The translations under genes were made by a program, and so were the position numbers. Shown here piece after piece: positions 1 through 8,600 of a stretch of DNA of 64,000 nucleotides. The stretch spans positions 1,426,001 through 1,490,000 of the forward strand of contig NZ_CP019113.1 of the NCBI RefSeq assembly GCF_001888805.2, read 5' to 3'. Position 1 is the first letter of the stretch, and each line of letters opens with the position of its first letter. Source of the DNA: Enterobacter sp. SA187. Its GTDB lineage: Bacteria > Pseudomonadota > Gammaproteobacteria > Enterobacterales > Enterobacteriaceae. A model generated the notes under the pieces. It was not told where the DNA came from and did no database searches. It worked only from the letters and a program-made list of their open reading frames with translations.

Positions 1-31
1 GTCACCAGTTCGATTCCGGTAGTCGGCACCA
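1..31 (+). tRNA. thrU: tRNA-Thr, 3' part only
   Basis: The window opens inside a tRNA. The T-arm (GGTTCGATTCC-like), the acceptor 3' strand and the encoded CCA are present and match the end of the E. coli tRNA-Thr that precedes tyrU. The anticodon lies outside the window, so identity rests on the visible 3' part and on the conserved order thrU-tyrU-glyT-thrT-tufB. Confidence 0.85.
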
Positions 32-39
32 TCAAGTCC

Positions 40-124
<85 letters not shown>

Positions 125-180
125 CTTTCTGGCAGCGTAAAAACTGTCTGGGCTGGTTGAAAGACTAACCGGCTCAAGCG

Positions 181-202
181 AAAAAGAGACATGTCTCTTT
201 TT
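181..202 (+). repeat. Perfect 22-bp palindrome, terminator-like, inside the tRNA operon
   Basis: AAAAAGAGACA is followed directly by its reverse complement TGTCTCTTTTT and further T residues up to position 204. In RNA this gives a weak A/U-rich stem with a short loop and a U-run. It lies between tRNA-Tyr and tRNA-Gly. It could be a partial terminator or only a processing hairpin. Confidence 0.6.
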
Positions 203-239
203 TTGTCACAGAAAGAACTGGGTAGCCGAGTTTCAGGAT

Positions 240-314
<75 letters not shown>

Positions 315-319
315 GACGT

Positions 320-395
320 GCTGATATGGCTCAGTTGGTAGAGCGCACCCTTGGTAAGGGTGAGGTCCCCAGTTCGACTCTGGGTATCAGCACCA
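320..395 (+). tRNA. thrT: tRNA-Thr (GGU)
   Basis: This 76-nt cloverleaf has anticodon GGT in CTTGGTAAG, T-arm AGTTCGACTCT and encoded CCA. It is the last tRNA before tufB, 5 nt after glyT, and belongs to the same transcript. Confidence 0.97.
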
Positions 396-511
396 CTTCA
401 CTTCTCCTTCCCGTTTCTCTCTGTGTAAGCTTAAATATTCAACATTTCAGGCATATCGCCTGGTTGATGTGGTGATATCACCGATTTATCCGTGTCTTAG
501 AGGGACAATCG

Positions 512-1696
512 ATGTCTAAAGAAAAGTTTGAACGTACAAAACCGCACGTTAACGTCGGTACTATCGGCCACGTTGACCATGGCAAAACTACACTGACCGC
601 TGCAATCACTACCGTTCTGGCTAAAACCTACGGTGGTTCTGCTCGTGCATTCGACCAGATCGATAACGCGCCGGAAGAAAAAGCTCGTGGTATCACCATC
701 AACACTTCTCACGTTGAATACGACACCCCGACTCGCCACTACGCACACGTAGACTGCCCGGGCCACGCCGACTATGTTAAAAACATGATCACCGGTGCTG
801 CTCAGATGGATGGCGCAATCCTGGTTGTTGCTGCGACTGACGGCCCGATGCCGCAGACCCGTGAGCACATCCTGCTGGGTCGCCAGGTAGGCGTTCCGTT
901 CATCATCGTGTTCCTGAACAAATGCGACATGGTTGATGACGAAGAGCTGCTGGAACTGGTAGAGATGGAAGTTCGTGAACTGCTGTCTCAGTACGATTTC
1001 CCGGGCGACGACACCCCGATCGTACGTGGTTCTGCACTGAAAGCGCTGGAAGGCGAAGCACAGTGGGAAGAGAAAATCATCGAACTGGCTGGCTACCTGG
1101 ATTCTTACATCCCGGAACCAGAGCGTGCGATTGACAAGCCGTTCCTGCTGCCTATCGAAGACGTATTCTCCATCTCCGGCCGTGGTACTGTAGTAACCGG
1201 TCGTGTAGAGCGCGGTATCGTTAAAGTGGGCGAAGAAGTTGAAATCGTTGGTATCAAAGATACTGCGAAATCAACCTGTACTGGCGTTGAAATGTTCCGC
1301 AAACTGCTGGACGAAGGCCGTGCTGGTGAGAACGTTGGTGTTCTGCTGCGTGGTATCAAACGTGAAGAAATCGAACGTGGTCAGGTACTGGCTAAGCCGG
1401 GTTCCATCAAGCCGCACACCAAATTCGAATCTGAAGTTTACATCCTGTCCAAAGATGAAGGCGGCCGTCATACTCCGTTCTTCAAAGGCTACCGTCCGCA
1501 GTTCTACTTCCGTACAACTGACGTGACTGGCACCATCGAACTGCCGGAAGGCGTAGAGATGGTAATGCCGGGCGACAACATCAAAATGGTTGTTACCCTG
1601 ATCCACCCGATCGCGATGGACGACGGTCTGCGTTTCGCAATCCGTGAAGGCGGCCGTACCGTTGGCGCAGGCGTTGTTGCTAAAGTTCTTGGCTAA
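512..1696 (+). CDS. tufB: Elongation factor Tu
   Basis: The product is EF-Tu (394 aa), the GTPase that carries aminoacyl-tRNA to the ribosome. The P-loop GHVDHGKT, the switch II DCPGHADY and the NKCD guanine-specificity motif are all present in the N-terminal domain, followed by the two beta-barrel domains that bind tRNA. Length matches the family. The gene follows four tRNA genes with a 116-nt leader and has AGAGGGACAA upstream of the ATG. The tRNA-tufB arrangement identifies it as tufB rather than tufA, which normally lies in the str operon. An intrinsic terminator follows. Confidence 0.98.
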   Translation: MSKEKFERTKPHVNVGTIGHVDHGKTTLTAAITTVLAKTYGGSARAFDQIDNAPEEKARGITINTSHVEYDTPTRHYAHVDCPGHADYVKNMITGAAQMDGAILVVAATDGPMPQTREHILLGRQVGVPFIIVFLNKCDMVDDEELLELVEMEVRELLSQYDFPGDDTPIVRGSALKALEGEAQWEEKIIELAGYLDSYIPEPERAIDKPFLLPIEDVFSISGRGTVVTGRVERGIVKVGEEVEIVGIKDTAKSTCTGVEMFRKLLDEGRAGENVGVLLRGIKREEIERGQVLAKPGSIKPHTKFESEVYILSKDEGGRHTPFFKGYRPQFYFRTTDVTGTIELPEGVEMVMPGDNIKMVVTLIHPIAMDDGLRFAIREGGRTVGAGVVAKVLG

Positions 1697-1726
1697 TCGC
1701 TGATAACATTTGACGCAATGCGCATT

Positions 1727-1753
1727 AAAAGGGCATCATTTGATGCCCTTTTT
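1727..1753 (+). terminator. Intrinsic terminator after tufB
   Basis: The stem AAAAGGGCATCA / TGATGCCCTTTT with a short TT loop runs into a T-run 30 nt after the tufB stop codon. It closes the tRNA-tufB operon before secE. Confidence 0.9.
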
Positions 1754-1925
1754 GTACGCTTTCGAACCAGAACCTGGCTCATCAGTGATTTTATACGTCA
1801 TAATCATTGCTGAGACAGGCTCTGTAGAGGGCGTTAAGTCCGAAGCGCAATAGAGCATTTCGGTTTGGTTGCCTCGCTATGGCGGGGCAAAAATGTTTGT
1901 CTGAATTCTTGTGACAGGTTGGTTT

Positions 1926-2309
1926 ATGAGTGCGAATACCGAAGCTCAAGGGAGCGGGCGCGGCCTGGAAGCGATGAAGTGGGTTGTTGTTGCTGCGCTG
2001 CTGATCGTGGCTATCGTTGGCAACTACCTTTATCGTGACATGATGCTGCCGTTACGCGCGCTGGCAGTCGTTATTTTAATTGCTGCAGCGGGTGGTGTCG
2101 CGCTGTTGACGACGAAGGGTAAAGCGACCGTTGCTTTTGCCCGTGAAGCGAGAACCGAAGTCCGTAAAGTGATTTGGCCAACTCGCCAGGAAACATTGCA
2201 CACCACGCTGATTGTGGCAGCAGTTACTGCTGTTATGTCACTGATCCTGTGGGGACTGGATGGTATTCTGGTTCGCCTGGTATCCTTTATCACTGGCCTG
2301 AGGTTCTGA
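1926..2309 (+). CDS. secE: Preprotein translocase subunit SecE
   Basis: SecE is the essential small subunit of the SecYEG channel in the inner membrane. The product is 127 aa, the usual enterobacterial length, with two N-terminal transmembrane segments (about residues 18-60), the conserved cytoplasmic amphipathic region containing EARTEVRKVIWPTRQE, and a third C-terminal membrane segment. The frame is open from 1911, but ATG 1926 (MSANTEAQ) matches the known start. The gene is followed after one base by nusG, the conserved secE-nusG operon. Confidence 0.97.
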   Translation: MSANTEAQGSGRGLEAMKWVVVAALLIVAIVGNYLYRDMMLPLRALAVVILIAAAGGVALLTTKGKATVAFAREARTEVRKVIWPTRQETLHTTLIVAAVTAVMSLILWGLDGILVRLVSFITGLRF

Positions 2310-2310
2310 G

Positions 2311-2856
2311 ATGTCTGAAGCCCCTAAAAAGCGCTGGTACGTCGTTCAGGCGTTTTCCGGTTTTGAAGGCCGCGTAGCTACGTCGCTGCGTGAGCATATC
2401 AAATTACACAATATGGAAGAGTTGTTTGGCGAAGTCATGGTGCCGACCGAAGAAGTGGTCGAAATCCGTGGTGGCCAACGTCGTAAGAGCGAGCGCAAAT
2501 TCTTCCCGGGTTACGTTCTGGTTCAAATGGTCATGAACGATGCGAGCTGGCACCTGGTGCGCAGCGTACCGCGCGTGATGGGCTTTATCGGTGGGACGTC
2601 CGATCGTCCGGCGCCGATCAGCGACAAAGAAGTCGATGCCATCATGAATCGTCTGCAGCAAGTTGGCGACAAGCCACGTCCGAAAACGCTGTTCGAGCCG
2701 GGTGAAATGGTTCGCGTTAGCGATGGTCCGTTTGCAGACTTTAACGGTGTGGTTGAAGAAGTGGACTACGAGAAGTCCCGTCTTAAGGTATCTGTTTCCA
2801 TCTTTGGCCGTGCAACGCCGGTAGAACTGGATTTTGCACAGGTAGAGAAGGCCTAA
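2311..2856 (+). CDS. nusG: Transcription termination/antitermination factor NusG
   Basis: NusG (181 aa) binds RNA polymerase and links it to Rho or to the ribosome through S10. The N-terminal NGN domain begins KKRWYVVQAFSGFEG. The C-terminal KOW domain (about residues 125-181) contains GEMVRVSDGPFADFNG. The start lies one base after the secE stop, so translation is probably coupled. A strong hairpin with a T-run follows the stop. Confidence 0.98.
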   Translation: MSEAPKKRWYVVQAFSGFEGRVATSLREHIKLHNMEELFGEVMVPTEEVVEIRGGQRRKSERKFFPGYVLVQMVMNDASWHLVRSVPRVMGFIGGTSDRPAPISDKEVDAIMNRLQQVGDKPRPKTLFEPGEMVRVSDGPFADFNGVVEEVDYEKSRLKVSVSIFGRATPVELDFAQVEKA

Positions 2857-2895
2857 CCTGCCGACCAAAAAAGCGGCGATTAAATCGTTGCACAG

Positions 2896-2934
2896 GGCGC
2901 GAAATTGACATACAATTTCGCGCCTTTTGTTTTT
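2896..2934 (+). terminator. Intrinsic terminator between nusG and rplK
   Basis: A 12-bp stem beginning GGCGCGAAATTG with its complement at 2913-2924 encloses a 5-nt loop and is followed by TTTTGTTTTT. It separates the secE-nusG transcript from rplKA. Confidence 0.85.
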
Positions 2935-2972
2935 ACGGGTCATGTACCCGTAAGACACAGTATTAATCACGG

Positions 2973-3013
2973 GGAGCCTTTTTAAGGCGCTATACCCACA
3001 CGAGGAAATTGCA
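2973..3013 (+). promoter_or_regulatory. rplKA leader, probable L1 autoregulatory site
   Basis: The leader just before rplK contains GGGGAGCC...AAGGCGCTATACCC and a GAGGAAATTGCA ribosome-binding region. In E. coli this leader is the mRNA target through which L1 represses translation of L11 and L1. The sequence looks conserved; L1 binding itself is inferred from that relationship. Confidence 0.6.
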
Positions 3014-3442
3014 ATGGCTAAGAAAGTCCAGGCCTACGTCAAGCTGCAGGTTGCAGCTGGCATGGCAAACCCGAGTCCGCCAGTAGGTCCGGCTCTGGGT
3101 CAACAGGGTGTTAACATCATGGAATTCTGTAAAGCGTTTAACGCGAAAACTGATTCCATGGAGAAAGGTCTGCCGATCCCGGTTGTTATTACCGTTTACG
3201 CTGACCGTTCTTTCACTTTCGTTACCAAAACGCCTCCGGCAGCAGTTCTGCTGAAGAAAGCGGCTGGTATCAAGTCTGGTTCCGGCAAGCCGAACAAAGA
3301 CAAAGTGGGCAAGATCTCCCGCGCTCAGCTGCAGGAAATCGCGCAGACTAAAGCCGCGGACATGACTGGTGCAGACGTTGAAGCGATGACTCGCTCCATC
3401 GAAGGTACCGCGCGTTCCATGGGCCTGGTAGTGGAGGATTAA
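3014..3442 (+). CDS. rplK: 50S ribosomal protein L11
   Basis: L11 (142 aa) forms the GTPase-associated centre with 23S rRNA. The N-terminal domain carries the proline-rich NPSPPVGPALGQQGVN motif bound by thiopeptides. The C-terminal rRNA-binding domain includes the KDKVGKISRAQLQEIAQ segment. It is the first gene of the rplKA pair and ends 3 nt before rplA, and its leader is a likely target of L1 feedback. Confidence 0.98.
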   Translation: MAKKVQAYVKLQVAAGMANPSPPVGPALGQQGVNIMEFCKAFNAKTDSMEKGLPIPVVITVYADRSFTFVTKTPPAAVLLKKAAGIKSGSGKPNKDKVGKISRAQLQEIAQTKAADMTGADVEAMTRSIEGTARSMGLVVED

Positions 3443-3445
3443 GAA

Positions 3446-4150
3446 ATGGCTAAACTGACCAAGCGCATGCGCGTGATCCGTGAGAAAGTTGATGCGACCA
3501 AACAGTACGACATCAACGAAGCCATCGCTCTGCTGAAAGAGCTGGCCACCGCTAAATTCAACGAAAGCGTTGACGTTGCTGTTAACCTCGGCATCGATGC
3601 TCGTAAATCTGACCAGAACGTACGTGGTGCAACTGTACTGCCGCACGGTACTGGCCGTTCAGTTCGCGTAGCTGTATTTACCCAGGGCCCGAACGCTGAA
3701 GCAGCTAAAGCTGCTGGCGCTGAGCTGGTAGGTATGGAAGATCTGGCAGAACAGATCAAGAAAGGCGAAATGAACTTTGACGTTGTTATTGCTTCCCCGG
3801 ATGCAATGCGCGTTGTTGGCCAGCTGGGCCAGGTTCTGGGTCCGCGTGGCCTGATGCCAAACCCGAAAGTTGGTACTGTAACGCCGAACGTTGCTGAAGC
3901 GGTTAAGAACGCTAAAGCGGGTCAGGTTCGTTACCGTAACGACAAAAACGGCATCATCCACACCACCATCGGTAAAGTGGACTTTGACGCTGACAAACTG
4001 AAAGAAAACCTGGAATCTCTGCTGGTTGCGCTGAAAAAAGCAAAACCGACTCAGGCGAAAGGCGTGTACATCAAGAAAGTTAGCATCTCCACCACCATGG
4101 GTGCAGGTGTTGCAGTTGACCAGTCTGGTCTGACTGCGGTGGCGAACTAA
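3446..4150 (+). CDS. rplA: 50S ribosomal protein L1
   Basis: L1 (234 aa) forms the mobile stalk at the E site and represses its own operon. The family signature around GQVLGPRGLMPNPKVGT is present, as is the C-terminal segment KGVYIKKVSISTTMG. The gene starts 3 nt after rplK with AGGATTAAGA as ribosome-binding region. Length matches E. coli L1. Confidence 0.98.
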   Translation: MAKLTKRMRVIREKVDATKQYDINEAIALLKELATAKFNESVDVAVNLGIDARKSDQNVRGATVLPHGTGRSVRVAVFTQGPNAEAAKAAGAELVGMEDLAEQIKKGEMNFDVVIASPDAMRVVGQLGQVLGPRGLMPNPKVGTVTPNVAEAVKNAKAGQVRYRNDKNGIIHTTIGKVDFDADKLKENLESLLVALKKAKPTQAKGVYIKKVSISTTMGAGVAVDQSGLTAVAN

Positions 4151-4421
4151 TATTCGCCTTTACGTGGGCGGTGGATTTGTCTACAATCTTCGCCCACGAA
4201 AAGATTTTCGGTTGGAGCCTGGCCTAATCCAGGCCTCCGTCCAAGACCGCAGGTGTTTCGCAAGAAACTTAATTCCCTGCGTAGACGGTGACAGAACCTG
4301 AAGACATTTTATAAGTATCTTTGGCTTGTTTCTGCTCACCGTATTAAGACGCTCTTTTCTTTGAGAAGAGTGAAGTGAGTTCCAGGGCATAAGCCCTGGC
4401 AAACATCCAGGAGCAAAGCTA
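4151..4421 (+). promoter_or_regulatory. rplJL leader region with L10 control structures
   Basis: This 271-nt non-coding stretch lies between rplA and rplJ. It starts with an inverted repeat CGTGGGCG / CGCCCACG (4163-4170 and 4191-4198) and ends with GGAG before rplJ. In E. coli the matching region holds the L10 promoter and a long mRNA leader bound by the L10-L12 complex. That role is inferred from position and similarity. I could not assign a convincing -10 box. Confidence 0.55.
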
Positions 4422-4919
4422 ATGGCTTTAAATCTTCAAGACAAACAAGCGATTGTTGCTGAAGTCAGCGAAGTAGCCAAAGGCGCGCTGTCTGCGGTTG
4501 TTGCGGATTCCCGTGGCGTTACCGTAGATAAAATGACCGAACTGCGTAAAGCAGGTCGCGAAGCCGGCGTATACATGCGTGTTGTTCGTAACACCCTGCT
4601 GCGCCGTGTTGTTGAAGGTACTCAGTTCGAGTGCCTGAAAGACGCGTTCGTTGGTCCGACCCTGATTGCATATTCTATGGAACACCCGGGCGCTGCTGCT
4701 CGTCTGTTCAAAGAATTCGCGAAAGCGAATGCAAAATTTGAGGTCAAAGCCGCTGCCTTTGAAGGTGAGTTGATTCCGGCGTCGCAGATCGATCGCCTGG
4801 CAACTCTGCCGACTTACGAAGAAGCAATTGCACGCCTGATGGCAACCATGAAAGAAGCTTCGGCTGGCAAACTGGTTCGTACTCTGGCTGCTGTACGCGA
4901 TGCCAAAGAAGCTGCTTAA
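4422..4919 (+). CDS. rplJ: 50S ribosomal protein L10
   Basis: L10 (165 aa) anchors L7/L12 dimers to the ribosomal stalk. The N-terminal rRNA-binding domain begins MALNLQDKQAIVAEV and contains the family segment VVRNTLLRR. The C-terminal helix (about residues 135-165) is the L12-binding part. Together with rplL it is controlled from the upstream leader. Length matches the family. Confidence 0.98.
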   Translation: MALNLQDKQAIVAEVSEVAKGALSAVVADSRGVTVDKMTELRKAGREAGVYMRVVRNTLLRRVVEGTQFECLKDAFVGPTLIAYSMEHPGAAARLFKEFAKANAKFEVKAAAFEGELIPASQIDRLATLPTYEEAIARLMATMKEASAGKLVRTLAAVRDAKEAA

Positions 4920-4985
4920 TCGCAGTTATCTTTGTAAAGCATTTGCTTACGTATAAACTTATTCTGATATTCAGGAACAATTTAA

Positions 4986-5351
4986 ATGTCTATCACTAAA
5001 GATCAAATCATTGAAGCAGTATCCGCTATGTCCGTAATGGACGTTGTAGAACTGATCTCTGCAATGGAAGAAAAATTCGGTGTTTCTGCTGCTGCCGCTG
5101 TAGCTGTTGCTGCTGGCCCGGCTGAAGCTGCTGAAGAGAAAACTGAATTCGACGTTATTCTGAAAGCTGTTGGCGCTAACAAAGTTGCTGTGATCAAAGC
5201 AGTACGTGGCGCAACTGGCCTGGGTCTGAAAGAAGCTAAAGACCTGGTAGAATCTGCTCCGGCCTCTCTGAAAGAAGGCGTGAGCAAAGATGACGCTGAA
5301 GCTCTGAAAAAATCTCTGGAAGAAGCTGGCGCTGAAGTTGAAGTTAAATAA
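4986..5351 (+). CDS. rplL: 50S ribosomal protein L7/L12
   Basis: This 121-aa acidic stalk protein recruits translation GTPases. It has an N-terminal dimerisation helix, an Ala/Val-rich hinge (about residues 35-52) and a C-terminal domain with KVAVIKAVRGATGLGLKEAKDLV. The gene lies 66 nt after rplJ and is followed by the attenuator that lowers readthrough into rpoBC. Confidence 0.98.
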   Translation: MSITKDQIIEAVSAMSVMDVVELISAMEEKFGVSAAAAVAVAAGPAEAAEEKTEFDVILKAVGANKVAVIKAVRGATGLGLKEAKDLVESAPASLKEGVSKDDAEALKKSLEEAGAEVEVK

Positions 5352-5390
5352 GCCAACCCTTCCGGTTGCAGCCTGAGAAATCAGGCTGAT

Positions 5391-5421
5391 GGCTGGTGAC
5401 TTTTTGGTCACCAGCCTTTTT
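5391..5421 (+). terminator. Attenuator between rplL and rpoB
   Basis: The stem GGCTGGTGAC / GTCACCAGCC around a TTTTTG loop is followed by TTTTTG. Since rpoB has to be reached from upstream, this should terminate only part of the transcripts, as the E. coli rplL-rpoB attenuator does. Confidence 0.85.
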
Positions 5422-5673
5422 GCGCTGTAGGGTGTCGGTAGTGTTTCACACTGTTTAACTACTGGCTTCCCCTCACAATGCTTGTTTCTATCGACGACTT
5501 AATATATTGCGACAAGGCTCGCGCTTTGTGTAAATCGCAACGAAATGGTTTAAGCGTGATAGCAACAAGCATTGCGGAAAGTGCCCCACTTTCCGGTCAA
5601 CAAAATAGTGTTGCACAAACTGTCCCTTTCGTCGGGCAGATGGGTCGACTTGTCAGCGAGCTGAGGAACCCTA
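5422..5673 (+). other. rplL-rpoB spacer, probable RNase III processing region
   Basis: This 252-nt non-coding spacer contains partly self-complementary stretches (for example around 5505-5545). In E. coli the mRNA is cut here by RNase III. I see no gene and no strong independent promoter. The RNase III role is inferred from position only. Confidence 0.4.
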
Positions 5674-8600
5674 ATGGTTTACTCCTATACCGAGAAAAAA
5701 CGTATTCGTAAGGATTTTGGAAAACGTCCGCAAGTGCTGGACATTCCATATCTCCTTTCTATCCAGCTTGACTCGTTCCAGAAGTTTATCGAGCAAGATC
5801 CTGAAGGGCAGTACGGTCTGGAAGCAGCATTCCGTTCCGTGTTCCCGATCACGAGCTACAGCGGCAACTCGGAACTGCAATACGTCAGTTACCGTCTTGG
5901 CGAGCCTGTCTTTGATGTAAAAGAATGCCAGATCCGTGGCGTGACCTACTCGGCACCGCTGCGTGTGAAACTGCGTCTGGTGATCTACGAGCGCGAAGCG
6001 CCGGAAGGCACCGTTAAAGACATCAAAGAGCAAGAAGTTTACATGGGCGAAATTCCGCTCATGACCGACAACGGTACCTTTGTTATTAACGGTACTGAGC
6101 GCGTTATCGTGTCTCAGCTTCACCGTAGTCCTGGCGTATTCTTTGACAGCGACAAAGGTAAAACTCACTCTTCAGGTAAAGTGCTGTATAACGCGCGTAT
6201 CATTCCTTACCGCGGTTCATGGCTGGACTTCGAGTTCGATCCGAAAGACAACCTGTTCGTACGTATTGACCGTCGCCGCAAACTGCCAGCGACTATCATC
6301 CTGCGTGCACTGAATTACACCACTGAGCAGATCCTTGACCTGTTCTTTGAAAAAGTCGTCTTTGAAATTCGTGATAACAAGCTGCAGATGGAACTGGTGC
6401 CGGAACGCCTTCGTGGTGAAACCGCCTCCTTCGACATCGAAGCTAACGGCAAAGTGTATGTGGAAAAAGCGCGTCGTATTACCGCGCGTCACATTCGCCA
6501 GCTGGAAAAAGACGATATCAAACTGATTGAAGTCCCGGTTGAGTACATTGCAGGCAAAGTTGCCGCTAAAGACTACGTTGATGAGTCTACTGGCGAGCTG
6601 ATTTGCGCAGCAAACATGGAACTCTCTCTGGATCTGCTGGCGAAGCTGAGCCAGGCCGGTCATAAGCGTATCGAAACGCTGTTTACCAACGACCTGGATC
6701 ACGGCGCTTACATTTCTGAGACTATCCGTGTCGACCCAACCAACGATCGTCTGAGCGCGCTGGTTGAAATCTACCGCATGATGCGCCCAGGTGAACCACC
6801 GACGCGCGAAGCGGCTGAAAGCCTGTTCGAGAACCTGTTCTTCTCCGAAGACCGCTATGATCTGTCTGCGGTTGGTCGTATGAAGTTCAACCGTTCTTTG
6901 CTGCGCGACGAAATCGAAGGTTCCGGTATCCTGAGCAAAGACGACATCATTGAAGTGATGAAGAAGCTCATCGGTATCCGTAACGGTAAAGGCGAAGTGG
7001 ACGATATCGACCACCTCGGCAACCGTCGTATCCGTTCCGTTGGCGAAATGGCGGAAAACCAGTTCCGCGTTGGTCTGGTACGTGTAGAGCGTGCGGTGAA
7101 AGAGCGTCTGTCTCTGGGCGATCTGGATACCCTGATGCCTCAGGATATGATCAACGCCAAGCCGATTTCCGCAGCAGTGAAAGAGTTCTTCGGTTCCAGC
7201 CAGCTGTCTCAGTTTATGGACCAGAACAACCCGCTGTCTGAGATCACGCACAAGCGTCGTATCTCCGCACTCGGCCCGGGCGGTCTGACCCGTGAGCGCG
7301 CAGGCTTTGAAGTTCGAGACGTACACCCGACTCACTACGGTCGCGTATGTCCAATCGAAACGCCTGAAGGTCCGAACATCGGTCTGATCAACTCCCTGTC
7401 CGTTTATGCACAGACTAACGAATACGGCTTCCTTGAGACTCCGTATCGTAAAGTGACTGACGGCGTGGTGACTGACGAGATCCATTACCTTTCTGCTATC
7501 GAAGAAGGTAACTACGTTATCGCTCAGGCGAACACCAACCTGGATGAAGAAGGTCGCTTTGTTGACGATCTCGTTACCTGCCGTAGCAAAGGCGAATCCA
7601 GCTTGTTCAGCAACGACCAGGTTGACTACATGGACGTTTCCACCCAGCAGGTGGTTTCCGTCGGTGCGTCCCTGATCCCGTTCCTGGAACACGATGACGC
7701 CAACCGTGCATTGATGGGTGCGAACATGCAACGTCAGGCCGTTCCGACTCTGCGCGCTGATAAGCCGCTGGTTGGTACTGGTATGGAACGTGCTGTTGCC
7801 GTTGACTCCGGTGTTACTGCTGTTGCTAAGCGTGGCGGTACTGTTCAGTACGTGGATGCTTCCCGTATCGTTATCAAAGTTAACGAAGACGAGATGTACC
7901 CGGGCGAAGCAGGTATCGACATTTATAACCTGACCAAATACACCCGTTCTAACCAGAACACCTGCATCAACCAGATGCCTTGCGTATCTCTGGGTGAGCC
8001 AATTGAGCGCGGCGACGTGCTGGCAGACGGTCCGTCCACCGACCTCGGTGAACTGGCGCTCGGTCAGAACATGCGCGTAGCCTTCATGCCGTGGAATGGT
8101 TATAACTTCGAAGACTCCATCCTTGTCTCCGAGCGTGTGGTTCAGGAAGATCGTTTCACTACCATCCATATTCAGGAACTGGCATGTGTGTCCCGTGACA
8201 CCAAGCTGGGGCCGGAAGAGATCACCGCCGACATCCCGAACGTGGGTGAAGCAGCGCTCTCCAAACTGGATGAATCCGGTATCGTTTACATCGGTGCAGA
8301 AGTGACCGGCGGCGACATTCTGGTGGGCAAGGTGACGCCGAAAGGTGAAACCCAGCTGACGCCGGAAGAAAAACTGCTGCGTGCGATCTTCGGTGAGAAA
8401 GCGTCTGACGTTAAAGACTCTTCTCTGCGTGTGCCGAACGGCGTTTCCGGTACCGTTATCGACGTTCAGGTCTTTACCCGCGATGGCGTGGAAAAAGACA
8501 AACGTGCGCTGGAAATCGAAGAGATGCAGCTGAAGCAGGCGAAAAAAGACCTGTCTGAAGAATTGCAGATCCTCGAAGCTGGCCTGTTCAGCCGTATCCA

